Origin: Oerskovia sp042887685
GTDB lineage: Bacteria; Actinomycetota; Actinomycetes; Actinomycetales; Cellulomonadaceae
Reading direction: 5' to 3'
DNA: 64,000 bases
Assembly (NCBI RefSeq): GCF_042887685.1
Contig: NZ_JBHVOS010000006.1
Span: 1 to 64,000, forward strand
This document shows, in pieces, positions 41,992 to 50,278 of this stretch; the stretch's first letter is position 1; each line of letters begins with the position of its first letter. The notes below the pieces were generated by a model. That model made no database searches. It was not told the DNA's origin and was given only the letters and a program-made list of their open reading frames with translations. The position numbers and the translations under genes are program-made.

Positions 41992-43152
41992 TCAATCGTT
42001 GTCGACGGCGCCCGAAACGTCCTGGCTGTCCTCGACCGGGACCGCAGGAGCCTCGAGGGCCTCGTCCGGACCCTCCACGGCGTCGACCGGCTCGAGCGGC
42101 TGGCCCGTGCGCGGGTCGAGCTGGGGGCCCTGGCCGACGTCGCGGCGCACGCGGCGCACACGCTTGTCGGAGACCGACCGCTCGCCCAGGTCCTCGGGCG
42201 TCCACTCCTCGGCGACCGGGTAGGACCCCTTCGCGGGGCGACGCTTGCGCAGGGGCGCGACCGTGCCGTCCGCGAGGCGGCGCGCCGTGAGCAGGAAGCC
42301 CGTGTGGCCGACCATGCGGTGCTGCGGGCGGACCGCGAGCCCCTCGAGGTGCCACCCGCGCACGAGGGACTCCCACGCGGAGGGCTCGGCGTACCGGCCG
42401 TCGGAGCGCAGGTCCTCGGCGAGGCGCGAGAGCTGGGTCGCGGTCGCGACGTAGCAGATGAGGACGCCGCCGGGCGCGAGCGCGTCGGCCACGGCGTCGA
42501 GGTTCTCCCACGGCGCGAGCATGTCGAGCACGACGCGGTCGATCGAGCCCTTCTCCGCGACCTGCGGCAGGACGTCGGACAGGTCGCCGACGGACAGCTC
42601 CCACGCGGGGTGCTCCCCGCCGAAGAACAGCTCGACGTTCCCGCGTGCGATCGCCGCGAAGTCCTCACGACGCTCGATCGAGTGGACCGTGCCCTGGTCG
42701 CCGACGGCGCGCAGCAGCGACATGGTCAGCGCGCCCGAGCCCACGCCGGCCTCGACGACGCGCGCACCGGGGTAGATGTCGGCCATCGCGACGATCTGGC
42801 CCGCGTCCTTGGGGTAGACCACGGCCGCGCCGCGCGGCATGGAGAGCACGTAGTCGGCGAGCAGGGGGCGCAGCGCGAGGTACTCGATGCCCGCGGTGTT
42901 GCGCACGACCGACCCCTCGGGCAGCCCCACGAGGTCCTCGTGGCTGAGGTAGCCGCGGTGCGTGTGGAACGTCGCCCCCGTGGCGAGCGTGATGGTGTGC
43001 AGGCGACCGCGGGGGTCCGTGAGCTGGACCTTGTCCCCCAGGCGCAGCGGTCCGCGCCGGACGTCGGCACCGGTCGGCGTGGGTGCCGGCGTGGCGGCGT
43101 CGTCGGCCGGGACGGGCAGGGCGGAGGCGTCGTGCGCGGGGTCGTGGGTCAC
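41992..43152 (-). CDS. trmI: tRNA (adenine-58-N1)-methyltransferase
   Basis: 386 residues. Methylates A58 in the tRNA T-loop with S-adenosylmethionine, stabilising tRNA. A small N-terminal beta domain (about 35-95, LRLGDKVQLTDPRGRLHTIT) precedes the Rossmann domain with the SAM motif VVEAGVGSGALTMSLL, then SIERREDFAAIA, VVLDMLAPWENLDAV and GGVLICYVATATQLSRL. The first about 30 and last about 70 residues are low-complexity, acidic and variable. It is in the usual actinobacterial place upstream of arc. TAGGAT lies 8 bases before the GTG start. Confidence 0.96.
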   Translation of the reverse strand: MTHDPAHDASALPVPADDAATPAPTPTGADVRRGPLRLGDKVQLTDPRGRLHTITLATGATFHTHRGYLSHEDLVGLPEGSVVRNTAGIEYLALRPLLADYVLSMPRGAAVVYPKDAGQIVAMADIYPGARVVEAGVGSGALTMSLLRAVGDQGTVHSIERREDFAAIARGNVELFFGGEHPAWELSVGDLSDVLPQVAEKGSIDRVVLDMLAPWENLDAVADALAPGGVLICYVATATQLSRLAEDLRSDGRYAEPSAWESLVRGWHLEGLAVRPQHRMVGHTGFLLTARRLADGTVAPLRKRRPAKGSYPVAEEWTPEDLGERSVSDKRVRRVRRDVGQGPQLDPRTGQPLEPVDAVEGPDEALEAPAVPVEDSQDVSGAVDND

Positions 43153-43160
43153 GGGCGACC

Positions 43161-43166
43161 ATCCTA
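43161..43166 (-). promoter_or_regulatory. -10 of trmI
   Basis: TAGGAT 8 bases before the GTG at 43152; near-leaderless, with no Shine-Dalgarno. Confidence 0.4.
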
Positions 43167-43216
43167 GTCGGGCGGGACAGGTCTCCCGCCCGATCCTCGG
43201 CCGCGGCCCGGTCGGT

Positions 43217-44386
43217 TCAGCGCCCGCGGGTCCCCTTGAGCGCCGCGACGACGCGCGTGACGTCCAGGAGCCCGACGACGCGCCCGCCGTCGGTCACGAC
43301 GACCACGGGCGCGTCGCGGGTCACCGCGGCCACGGCGTCGAGCATGGCCTGGCCCCGCAGGTGCACGTCGACCCACGCGGTGGGAGGCAGCCCGACGGCG
43401 ACCGCCCCGACCGGGGTCAGCGGCGCCTGCGCCGGGGGCACCGCGGCGACGGCCGCGGGGTCCGCGAAGGCCACGGGGTGGCCGTCCGCCTCGACGAGCA
43501 CGACGTGGCCGGCGCCGGCACGCTGGGCCGACACGACGGCGTCGGCCACCGTGCTGGTCACGGGCACCGCGACGGCTGGGTACGCGAGCGCCGCGACCGA
43601 CAGGTCCGCGACGGCCGCGCGCGTGCGGCCGTTCTTGATCGCAGCCCCCGCCCCGGACCACAGGAAGGCGCCGATCAGCGCGGCCCACGCGACCGTGAAC
43701 AAGGACACCTGGTACCCGTTGAGCGGCGGCCACGCGAGCGCCCAGAGAACGACCCCCACGGCCACGACGCGCCCGACCCAGCCCGCGACGATCGTGCCCG
43801 TGGTCCGCGAGCCGGTCGCGGCCCAGACCGCGGACTCGAGGATCTGGCCGCCGTCGAGGGGCAGTCCCGGCAGGAGGTTGAAGATGCCCACGAAAGCGTT
43901 CGAGAACGCCGCCGCGTACAGCAGGAGGGCGGGGATCGTCATGGTCGGCTGCACCTGGAAGACGAGCCAGCACACCGCCGCGAGGAGAAGGTTCGTGAGC
44001 GGGCCGACGACCGAGACGAGGATCCCGTCGAGCGGACGCCTCGACGCACCCGAGTACGCGGTGTGGCCGCCCCACAGGGTCACGGCGAGCTCCGTGACCT
44101 GGTGCCCCCGAGCCTTCGCGACCACGGCGTGCGCGACCTCGTGCAGGAACACCGAGACGAACAGCAGCAGCACGAACACGAACGAGACCAGGTAGACCTC
44201 GCTGCTGCCGAGGTGCGGCGCGAAGCTGCGGACCGTGGGGACGAACAGGAACGTCAGCACGGCCGCGGCCAGGAACCAGGACGGGGTCAGGATGACGGGG
44301 GCGCCCGACACCCGACCGATGGTCCAGCCCTTGGTGAGCTGCGGGTCTCGGGGGGCGCGACGTGCCGGTGCCGGGGTGGTCTCCAC
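43217..44386 (-). CDS. Site-2 protease family (M50) with C-terminal CBS domains
   Basis: 389 residues. Intramembrane zinc metalloprotease of the SpoIVFB-like group. About six TM segments lie in residues 25-235; the zinc motif is VFLHEVAHAVVAKARGH (HExxH) and the third-ligand motif is NLLPGLPLDGGQILES. Two CBS-like repeats (about 255-389, ending VVVVTDGGRVVGLLDVTRVV) probably sense an adenine nucleotide and gate activity. Substrate unknown; it usually adjoins trmI and the RecB-like nuclease in this phylum. TAGGGT lies 6 bases before its GTG, so a leaderless start is likely. Confidence 0.93.
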   Translation of the reverse strand: METTPAPARRAPRDPQLTKGWTIGRVSGAPVILTPSWFLAAAVLTFLFVPTVRSFAPHLGSSEVYLVSFVFVLLLFVSVFLHEVAHAVVAKARGHQVTELAVTLWGGHTAYSGASRRPLDGILVSVVGPLTNLLLAAVCWLVFQVQPTMTIPALLLYAAAFSNAFVGIFNLLPGLPLDGGQILESAVWAATGSRTTGTIVAGWVGRVVAVGVVLWALAWPPLNGYQVSLFTVAWAALIGAFLWSGAGAAIKNGRTRAAVADLSVAALAYPAVAVPVTSTVADAVVSAQRAGAGHVVLVEADGHPVAFADPAAVAAVPPAQAPLTPVGAVAVGLPPTAWVDVHLRGQAMLDAVAAVTRDAPVVVVTDGGRVVGLLDVTRVVAALKGTRGR

Positions 44387-44392
44387 GTCGAC

Positions 44393-44398
44393 ACCCTA
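44393..44398 (-). promoter_or_regulatory. -10 of the M50 protease gene
   Basis: TAGGGT exactly 6 bases before the GTG at 44386. Confidence 0.5.
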
Positions 44399-44459
44399 TG
44401 TCGGGCACCTGGGCCGGACCTGGGCTGTGGAGCGTCGTGGGCGTGTGGGAGTCGACACG

Positions 44460-44465
44460 TAGGCT
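44460..44465 (+). promoter_or_regulatory. -10 of the RecB-family nuclease gene
   Basis: TAGGCT exactly 6 bases before the ATG at 44472. Together with 44393-44398 it forms back-to-back divergent leaderless promoters within 85 bases. Confidence 0.5.
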
Positions 44466-44471
44466 CGACGC

Positions 44472-45518
44472 ATGACGTCCCTCGCCCCCGACCTCGCCGG
44501 CTCCGGCCCCACTCCTGGCGAGCCCACCGGGCCCGTCGTGCCGGCGAGGCCTGCCGACGCCGCGGAACCGCTCGAGTCCGTCGAGACCGCCGAGCTCCTG
44601 GGCCACGCGCCCCACGAGCGCCGGCGGCCCGCGCTGTCGCCGTCGCGCGCCAACGACTTCATGCAGTGCCCGCTGCTGTTCCGGTTCCGCGTGGTCGACA
44701 AGCTGCCCGAGCCCCCCAGCTCGGCCGCCGCGCGCGGCACCCTGGTCCACTCGGTGCTCGAGCGCCTGTACGACGCGCCGGTGGGCGAGCGCACCCTCGC
44801 GGCCGCGCAGGCCATGCTGCCCGGCGAGTGGGAACGGCTGCAGGAGGCCGAGCCGCGGTACGCGGAGCTGTTCGCCGGTGAGGCTGGTAGCACTGTGGCT
44901 TCTGCTGGTGCTGCCTGTTCAGGTGCCGGTCTCGACAGCCCGGCCGACGGCGGGGTGCAGGCCTGGCTCGACGGCGCAGGGAACCTCCTCGGCACGTACT
45001 TCACGCTCGAGGACCCCAACCGCCTCGAGCCCGCCGAGCGCGAGATGTTCGTCGAGACCCAGCTCGAGGACGGCCCGCTGCTGCGCGGCATCGTGGACCG
45101 GCTCGACGTCGCCCCGAACGGCGCGATGCGGGTCGTGGACTACAAGACGGGCAAGTCGCCCCGCCCGCAGTACCAGGGCTCGGCGCTGTTCCAGATGCGC
45201 TTCTACGGACTGGTGCTGTGGCGCGAGCGGGGCGAGATCCCCAAGATGCTCCAGCTCGTCTACCTGGGCGACGGCCAGGTGCTGCGCGCCGAGCCGCAGG
45301 AGGCGGACCTCCTCGCGGTCGAGGAGCAGGTGCGCGCCCTCTGGTCGACGATCACGCAGGCCGCGCGCACCGGGCAGTGGACCCCGCGCAGGACCCCGCT
45401 GTGCGGGTGGTGCGCGCACCAGGCCGTGTGCCCGCAGTTCGGCGGGACGCCCCCGGAGATCCCCGAGGGAGCGATCGAGCTGGCGCTCGGCATCGCACCG
45501 GAGGCCGTGGCGTCGTAG
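44472..45518 (+). CDS. RecB-family PD-(D/E)XK nuclease with Fe-S cysteines
   Basis: 348 residues. Single-domain exonuclease of the Cas4/AddB/RecB nuclease type. LSPSRANDFMQCPLLFRF supplies the first Cys; RGTLVHSVLERLYD the conserved His; LLRGIVDRLDV and MRVVDYKTGKSPRP the catalytic D...D-x-K residues; and CGWCAHQAVCPQF the last three cysteines of a 4Fe-4S site. Probably acts on DNA ends in repair. Residues 137-156 (44880-44939) are an Ala/Gly/Ser insert with A/T-ending codons, unlike the rest of the gene. It is divergent from the M50 gene. Confidence 0.92.
   Translation: MTSLAPDLAGSGPTPGEPTGPVVPARPADAAEPLESVETAELLGHAPHERRRPALSPSRANDFMQCPLLFRFRVVDKLPEPPSSAAARGTLVHSVLERLYDAPVGERTLAAAQAMLPGEWERLQEAEPRYAELFAGEAGSTVASAGAACSGAGLDSPADGGVQAWLDGAGNLLGTYFTLEDPNRLEPAEREMFVETQLEDGPLLRGIVDRLDVAPNGAMRVVDYKTGKSPRPQYQGSALFQMRFYGLVLWRERGEIPKMLQLVYLGDGQVLRAEPQEADLLAVEEQVRALWSTITQAARTGQWTPRRTPLCGWCAHQAVCPQFGGTPPEIPEGAIELALGIAPEAVAS
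44880..44939 (+). other. Low-GC3 in-frame insert within the nuclease gene
   Basis: About 20 codons encode EAGSTVASAGAACSGAGLDS. Only 8 of 20 third positions are G or C by my count, against nearly all in flanking codons. It sits between helices, away from the catalytic motifs. Confidence 0.7.
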
Positions 45519-45892
45519 GACGCGTCGCCCGGGCCGGACATCCGGACCGTGGACGGCGGAGACCAGACGTGGTCGGATCCGGTCGCGGCGCGGCCCGACG
45601 CGGCTCGTGGCGGCGCGGCGCAGTCCGACGTGGGTCGACGCGGCGCTGCCCGGACGCGACATGTGACCCCGGGGGTCGTTTTCCGCGGAGTGCCAACAAT
45701 TGTTGCCACTCCGCAGAAAACACACCCGGACCGGAGCGACGCACGACCGGACCGATGCCACACACCTCCAGACCCGTGCGGCACACACGCAGGCCGGTGC
45801 GGTACGCGCGCAGGCGCGGTGCTTCACACGTCCGGACCGGAGCTGCGACCGCCGGGATCGACGCCGACCTTGCGTCAGTCCTGGAACGTCCG
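45519..45892. other. Convergent intergenic region with large palindrome
   Basis: 374 bases between convergent genes. No gene-like frame is convincing. It holds a 44-base palindrome at 45678-45721 and repetitive GC-rich flanks (recurrent CGGACCGGAG-type words), plus a stop-codon duplication at its right end. Confidence 0.6.
45678..45721. repeat. 44-base near-perfect palindrome
   Basis: It reads from GTTTTCCGCGGAGTG through the centre CAACAATTGTTG to CACTCCGCAGAAAAC, with only two mismatched pairs. T-tract first and A-tract last is the reverse of an intrinsic terminator. It may be an operator, a dispersed repeat or a recombination site. Confidence 0.8.
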
Positions 45893-45905
45893 TCAGTCCT
45901 GGAAC
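45873..45905 (-). repeat. 18-base-period duplication over the HAD gene stop
   Basis: GTTCCAGGACTGACG (minus strand) occurs twice, 18 bases apart. The first copy encodes the final Phe-Gln-Asp and stop of the phosphatase; the second lies just beyond it in the same frame. Confidence 0.85.
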
Positions 45906-46636
45906 AGGTCGACCACGTCGCCCGCGAGGATGCGCGCGAGCGTGTCGACGTCCACGAGGGCGAGCGACGGCGTCCGGCTCAGCCCGGGCAGGACCGGCAC
46001 GGGCACGACCGCCTCGACGCCCAGCGTCGCGGCCCCCGCCGCGCGCGCGGACCCGATGCCCGTGGGCGAGTCCTCGATCGCGACGCAGCGCGTCACGTCG
46101 ACGCCCAGGCGCTCTGCCGCCACGAGGTACGGCTCGGGGTGGGGCTTGCCGTGCGTGACCTCGTCCCCGCACACGAGCGTCGCGAACGACCCGGGCGGGG
46201 CCATCCCCACGACCGGCTCGGCGAGCGAGCGGTACGACATCGTCACGAGCGCGCACGGCACCCCGCGCTCGCGCAGCTCGGCGAGCAGCTCGCGCGCACC
46301 GGGCTGCCATGGCACCTCGACCTCGACCTGCGCGATCACGCGCGAGATGAGGAAGTCGATGATCTGCTCGGTCGGCAGGTCCACGCCCTCGGCCTGGAGG
46401 ATCCGGGCCGACTCCGTGAGCGGGTTGCCGACCATCTGCATCGCCTGCTCGTGCGACCAGGTCCCGCCGTGCGCCTCGACGAGCTCGTGCTCGGCGGCGA
46501 TCCAGTAGGGCTCGGTGTCGACGAGCGTGCCGTCCATGTCCCACAGGACGGCCTGCGGCAGGACGAGGGCCTCACGGGAGGCGTCGGCGGGGCGTGCGAG
46601 ATCGGGTGCTTCCAGGGGGTTCAACGAGTACTCCAT
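45893..46636 (-). CDS. HAD-superfamily hydrolase (phosphoglycolate phosphatase/beta-PGM-like)
   Basis: 247 residues from ATG at 46636. Motif I is VLWDMDGTLVDTEPYW with the nucleophile and acid/base Asp; motif II is CALVTMSYRS; motif III is HGKPHPEPYLVA; motif IV is CVAIEDSPTGIGSARAAG. A helical cap lies between about 35 and 110. Such enzymes dephosphorylate small sugar phosphates or act as phosphomutases; substrate is not readable. A TAGGGT (about 46668-46673, minus) could start a short leader. Its last codons are duplicated after the stop. Confidence 0.92.
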   Translation of the reverse strand: MEYSLNPLEAPDLARPADASREALVLPQAVLWDMDGTLVDTEPYWIAAEHELVEAHGGTWSHEQAMQMVGNPLTESARILQAEGVDLPTEQIIDFLISRVIAQVEVEVPWQPGARELLAELRERGVPCALVTMSYRSLAEPVVGMAPPGSFATLVCGDEVTHGKPHPEPYLVAAERLGVDVTRCVAIEDSPTGIGSARAAGAATLGVEAVVPVPVLPGLSRTPSLALVDVDTLARILAGDVVDLFQD

Positions 46637-46704
46637 GCTTCGGGGAACGGTTCGTGGCCGTCCTGCCACCCTAGCTGGCACGAGCACACCCCCCATGGTG
46701 ACCG

Positions 46705-47601
46705 TCAGCACCACCCGTCGCCGACGTCCGCCTGCGCATCGTCCAGGCTGCAGGTCTGCGGCTGCGCGGCGTCGGTCCAGAGCTCGCCCTCCGCGCTGAG
46801 GACCGCCACCTTGAAGTACCCCTCGTCGGGGATCCTGAGGACCTCCTCCTCGCCGTTCACGAGGACGTGCAGGTTCACCGCCCACTCCCACCCCTGCCCG
46901 ACGCCCCCGTCGACGGCCTCTGCCTTGGCAGACAGGACGAGCTCTGCGGCCTCCCCGCTGGTCAGGTACAGCGACAGTCGATCGACGCTCGTCCCGGACT
47001 CCGGGTCCCAGATCTCGACGGTCGGGGTTGCCGCGGTGACGTCGAGCGTCAGGGCGCGTTGGTACGTCTCTCCCCCGCCGATGGCGAACCACTCCTCGTC
47101 CGGGCACAGGAGGATGCCGGTGTCGAACTCGCCCGGCAGCGACCTCACCACTGGGGTCGCCCCCGTGAGGACCACCGTGGTGTCTCTGCGCAGCGCTGTG
47201 AGGAAAGCGGTGACCGAGGAGATCACGAACGGTGCAGCGCCTGCGCTCCTCGCCCATTCGTGCCGGGCTGCGGAACCACATCCGGCCGGCCCGTCGGCCG
47301 AGGGCAGGGTCGTCGGCGTCACGGGCGGCTCGTTCGCGACCCACAGTGCCGCCCCCTGGTCGGCGACGACGGTCACGGCCAGCGCGGGCACCTGGCGCGG
47401 CCACCACGTCTGGGGCCAGGCCACCACCAGTCCGAGCACCGCGGCGACGAGCGCCAGCGCTGCGCCGATGCGTGACACCGGCTTGTCCCACCAGCGAGAG
47501 AGCCCCGTCGGCCTGGCGGCACGGTCACCCTCGCCCTCGGGGAGGGGTTTGCGCGCACGGCCCCGGCCGGCAACCCGTGGCCTGCCCACCCTGTCCGCCA
47601 T
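46705..47601 (-). CDS. Hypothetical single-TM exported protein
   Basis: 298 residues; I do not recognise the family. An Arg-rich cytosolic N-terminus (about 1-43) precedes one TM helix (IGAALALVAAVLGLVVAW, about 45-62), so about 230 residues should lie outside the cell. That part is beta-rich with repeated Thr/Val strands and four cysteines (near 107, 168, 284 and the last residue), which may pair. It has no enzyme motif. GGGGAAGAAGG precedes the ATG. Its G+C is lower than its neighbours, hinting at accessory origin. Confidence 0.65.
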   Translation of the reverse strand: MADRVGRPRVAGRGRARKPLPEGEGDRAARPTGLSRWWDKPVSRIGAALALVAAVLGLVVAWPQTWWPRQVPALAVTVVADQGAALWVANEPPVTPTTLPSADGPAGCGSAARHEWARSAGAAPFVISSVTAFLTALRRDTTVVLTGATPVVRSLPGEFDTGILLCPDEEWFAIGGGETYQRALTLDVTAATPTVEIWDPESGTSVDRLSLYLTSGEAAELVLSAKAEAVDGGVGQGWEWAVNLHVLVNGEEEVLRIPDEGYFKVAVLSAEGELWTDAAQPQTCSLDDAQADVGDGWC

Positions 47602-47870
47602 CGTGGCGCCTTCTTCCCCGGATCGCCGATCGGACCGAGCAGGGATCGTCCTCGTGCTCGGCGCACGGCTCGCGCACCCGAACCTTCGCTCACTAGGGAA
47701 GGATGCACCGAGCAGCCTGATACACCGGGCCGTTCCCGAGCATCCGGCGCTGTCCGCGCCGTCGTCCGACCGGGGCCGGCGGGGGCGACGGGGGGGTGAC
47801 GACCGCTCGTAGGAGGCCGGCGGGCTCGTCGGCGTTCCCGCCCCGCGCGATGACCAGCGGCGCAGCAGCC

Positions 47871-47876
47871 TAGGCT
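47871..47876 (+). promoter_or_regulatory. -10 of the PAC2 gene
   Basis: TAGGCT 6 bases before the ATG at 47883, within the palindrome AGCCTAGGCT (47867-47876), the same 10-mer as at the pup promoter. Confidence 0.5.
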
Positions 47877-47882
47877 GGGACG

Positions 47883-48755
47883 ATGAACGAGACGAGGGAC
47901 CCGGCCGAGCCGGCCGAGCACCGCCAGACGGTCATGCTCGCCGCCTTCGAGGGATGGAACGACGCAGGCAGTGCCGCGACCGCCGCGCTCCTGCACCTGC
48001 ACGACCTCTGGGACGCCCAGGACCTCGCGGAGCTGGACCCCGAGGAGTACCACGACTTCCAGGTCATCCGCCCGGTCGTCGGCACCGACGAGAACGGGCG
48101 CCGCGAGATCACGTGGCCCGCGACGACGATCGTGTCCGCGACCGTCCCGGGCAGCGGGCGCCGCGTCCTGCTGGTCCACGGCATCGAGCCGTCGATGCGT
48201 TGGCGCCGCTACTGCCGCGAGCTCCTGGACCTTGCCGAGCGCGAGGGCGTGACCACGGTCGTGACGTTGGGGGCGCTGCTCGCCGACGTCCCCCACACGC
48301 GCCCCATCCCCATGACCGCGACGTCCGAGAGCGCGGGTCTGCGCGCGGTCCTCGATGTCGAGCCCAACTCGTACGAGGGGCCGACGGGGATCGTGGGTGT
48401 CCTCCAGCACGCCGCCGCGGAGCGGGGCATGCAGTCCGTGTCGTTGTGGGCCGCGGTGCCGCACTACGTCGCGAACCCGCCGTCACCCAAGGCCACGATC
48501 GCGATCCTGTCCCGGGTCGAGGAGCTGCTGTCCGACCCGATCCCCCTGGGCGACCTCCCGGAGGAGGCCGAGGCGTGGCAGGCCGGCGTCGACGAGCTCG
48601 CGGCCGAGGACGAGGAGATCGCGGAGTACGTCCACCAGCTCGAGGAGGCCAAGGACACGGCCGAGCTGCCCGAGGCGAGCGGCGAGGCCATCGCGCGCGA
48701 GTTCGAGCGCTACCTCAAGCGCCGCGACGACGGCACGGGCGGCCCGCTGGCCTGA
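47883..48755 (+). CDS. PAC2-family protein (ATP-grasp/proteasome assembly chaperone-like)
   Basis: 290 residues. Resembles the archaeal/eukaryotic PAC2 fold: MLAAFEGWNDAGSAATAALL at the N-terminus, RVLLVHGIEPSMRWRRYC, VTLGALLADVPHTRPIPMTA, GPTGIVGVLQHAAAERGM and SLWAAVPHYVANPPSPKAT. The C-terminal about 80 residues are acidic and helical. In actinobacteria its role is unknown; a link to the proteasome is suggested by the fold name and genome proximity (about 10 kb), not shown. Ends at a strong bidirectional terminator. Confidence 0.92.
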   Translation: MNETRDPAEPAEHRQTVMLAAFEGWNDAGSAATAALLHLHDLWDAQDLAELDPEEYHDFQVIRPVVGTDENGRREITWPATTIVSATVPGSGRRVLLVHGIEPSMRWRRYCRELLDLAEREGVTTVVTLGALLADVPHTRPIPMTATSESAGLRAVLDVEPNSYEGPTGIVGVLQHAAAERGMQSVSLWAAVPHYVANPPSPKATIAILSRVEELLSDPIPLGDLPEEAEAWQAGVDELAAEDEEIAEYVHQLEEAKDTAELPEASGEAIAREFERYLKRRDDGTGGPLA

Positions 48756-48797
48756 GCACCTGGGCGCCCGACCCGCACGCACGACCACGAGCGACGA

Positions 48798-48833
48798 ACG
48801 GCCCGTGGCCCCCGCAGAGGGGCCACGGGCCGT
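48798..48833. terminator. Bidirectional terminator between PAC2 gene and mshC
   Basis: A perfect 15-bp stem (arms 48798-48812 and 48819-48833) with a 6-base loop lies between the convergent genes. Confidence 0.9.
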
Positions 48834-48863
48834 CGTCACGTGCGCAGCGGTGAGGCGCCGGGG

Positions 48864-50138
48864 CTAGAGCCGCACGCCGAGCAGCGCGTTGACCGCGCGC
48901 GAGATCACGCCGGGCGCCCCCTCGGTGTCGGCCGAGGTGTCCCGACCGTCGGCGAGCGAGACGTCGGCCCACGCGTCGACCGCGGCGAGCGCGGTGGGGG
49001 CGTCGAGGTCGTCCGCGAGCGCCGCGCGGACGGCTGCGAGGGTCGCGTCGGCGTCGGGGCCGCCGTTGCCCGAGACCGCGGAGCGCCAGCGCTCGAGGCG
49101 CTCGACGGCGGCGGGGAGGTCGGCGTCTGTCCACTCCCACTCGGAGCGGTAGTGGTGCGCGAGCAGGGCCAGGCGGATGGCCATGGGGTCGACGCCCGTG
49201 GCGCGCAGGCGCGAGACGAACACGAGGTTCCCGCGCGACTTGCTCATCTTCTCGCCCTGGTAGGCGACGAGGCCCGCGTGGACGTGGTTGCGGGCACCGA
49301 ACCCGTGGTCGAGCAGGCGGTCGTGCGAGGTCGACATCTCGTGGTGCGGGAAGAGGAGGTCCGCTCCCCCGCCCTGGATGTCGAACGGCAGGCCCAGGCC
49401 GTCGCGCGCGATGACGGCGCACTCGATGTGCCAGCCGGGGCGCCCGGTGCCGAGGCTCGCGCCGTCCCAGGTGGGTTCGCCCGTGCGCTCGCGCCGCCAC
49501 AGCAGCGGGTCGAGCGGGTCCTTCTTGCCGTCGCGGTCGGGGTCTCCTCCGCGCTCGCCGAACAGGCGCAGCATGTCCTCGCGGCTGAACCGCGAGACGG
49601 CGCCGAAGCGCGCGTCGGCGCTGAGGTCGGCGTACACGTCGCCGAGCTCGGGGTTGTCACCGCCCGCTCCGGGCTCGACGGGCACGCGGTAGGCGAACCC
49701 GTCCTCGATGAGGGCCTCGACGGCCTGCACGACGTCGGGGATCGCCTCGACCGCGCCGCGGTACACGTCCGGGGGCACGACGCCGAGGGCGGTCATGTCC
49801 TCGGCGAGCAGGGCGGTCTGCTCGACGGCGAGGTCCCACCAGTCGACGCCGGTCGCGGTCGCGCGCTCGAGCAGCGGGTCGTCGACGTCGGTCACGTTGG
49901 ACGCGTAGGTGACCTCGTGCCCGGCGTCGCGCCAGGCGCGGCCCAGGAGGTCGAACGCGACGTAGGTCGCGGCATGCCCGATGTGGGTCGCGTCGTACGG
50001 GGTGATCCCGCAGACGTACATGGTCGCGGTGTCCCCCTCCGCGGCGACGACGAGCTCACCGGTGGTGCTGTCGTGCACCCGGATCGGGAGTCCTCGGCCG
50101 GGCAGGGAAGGGATCTGAGGCATGGGCCAGCTGTGCAC
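48864..50138 (-). CDS. mshC: Cysteine:GlcN-Ins ligase of mycothiol synthesis
   Basis: 424 residues. ATP-dependent ligase joining cysteine to glucosaminyl-inositol, third step of mycothiol synthesis. It is a cysteinyl-tRNA synthetase relative: YVCGITPYDATHIGHAATY (first zinc Cys and HIGH), GRPGWHIECAVIA and FPHHEMSTSHD (zinc ligands), GEKMSKSRGN (KMSKS). The start HSWPMPQIPSLPGRG and the short C-terminus (no anticodon-binding domain) separate MshC from CysS. TAAGGT lies 6 bases before the GTG, so leaderless. Confidence 0.96.
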   Translation of the reverse strand: MHSWPMPQIPSLPGRGLPIRVHDSTTGELVVAAEGDTATMYVCGITPYDATHIGHAATYVAFDLLGRAWRDAGHEVTYASNVTDVDDPLLERATATGVDWWDLAVEQTALLAEDMTALGVVPPDVYRGAVEAIPDVVQAVEALIEDGFAYRVPVEPGAGGDNPELGDVYADLSADARFGAVSRFSREDMLRLFGERGGDPDRDGKKDPLDPLLWRRERTGEPTWDGASLGTGRPGWHIECAVIARDGLGLPFDIQGGGADLLFPHHEMSTSHDRLLDHGFGARNHVHAGLVAYQGEKMSKSRGNLVFVSRLRATGVDPMAIRLALLAHHYRSEWEWTDADLPAAVERLERWRSAVSGNGGPDADATLAAVRAALADDLDAPTALAAVDAWADVSLADGRDTSADTEGAPGVISRAVNALLGVRL

Positions 50139-50144
50139 GCGACA

Positions 50145-50150
50145 ACCTTA
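50145..50150 (-). promoter_or_regulatory. -10 of mshC
   Basis: TAAGGT exactly 6 bases before the GTG at 50138. Confidence 0.5.
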
Positions 50151-50266
50151 GCCGCGAACGGCCGCGGGGTACCCGACCGTCCTCGCTGCGGGACGCGCCT
50201 GCGTCGCTGCGAGGTGCCCGACGGCGGCGCGCACCCGTCCTGGGTGGCGTGCCTGCGGCGTCGGGC

Positions 50267-50272
50267 AAGAAT
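50267..50272 (+). promoter_or_regulatory. -10 of the CorA-type gene
   Basis: AAGAAT exactly 6 bases before the GTG at 50279, which decides this start over an upstream in-frame candidate. Confidence 0.45.
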
Positions 50273-50278
50273 GCAGGG

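Noticed and set aside
45678..45721. CIRCE heat-shock operator or intrinsic terminator
   Set aside because: CIRCE has TTAGCACTC-N9-GAGTGCTAA, with half-sites in the opposite order; a terminator would need a T-tract after the stem, but here A follows.
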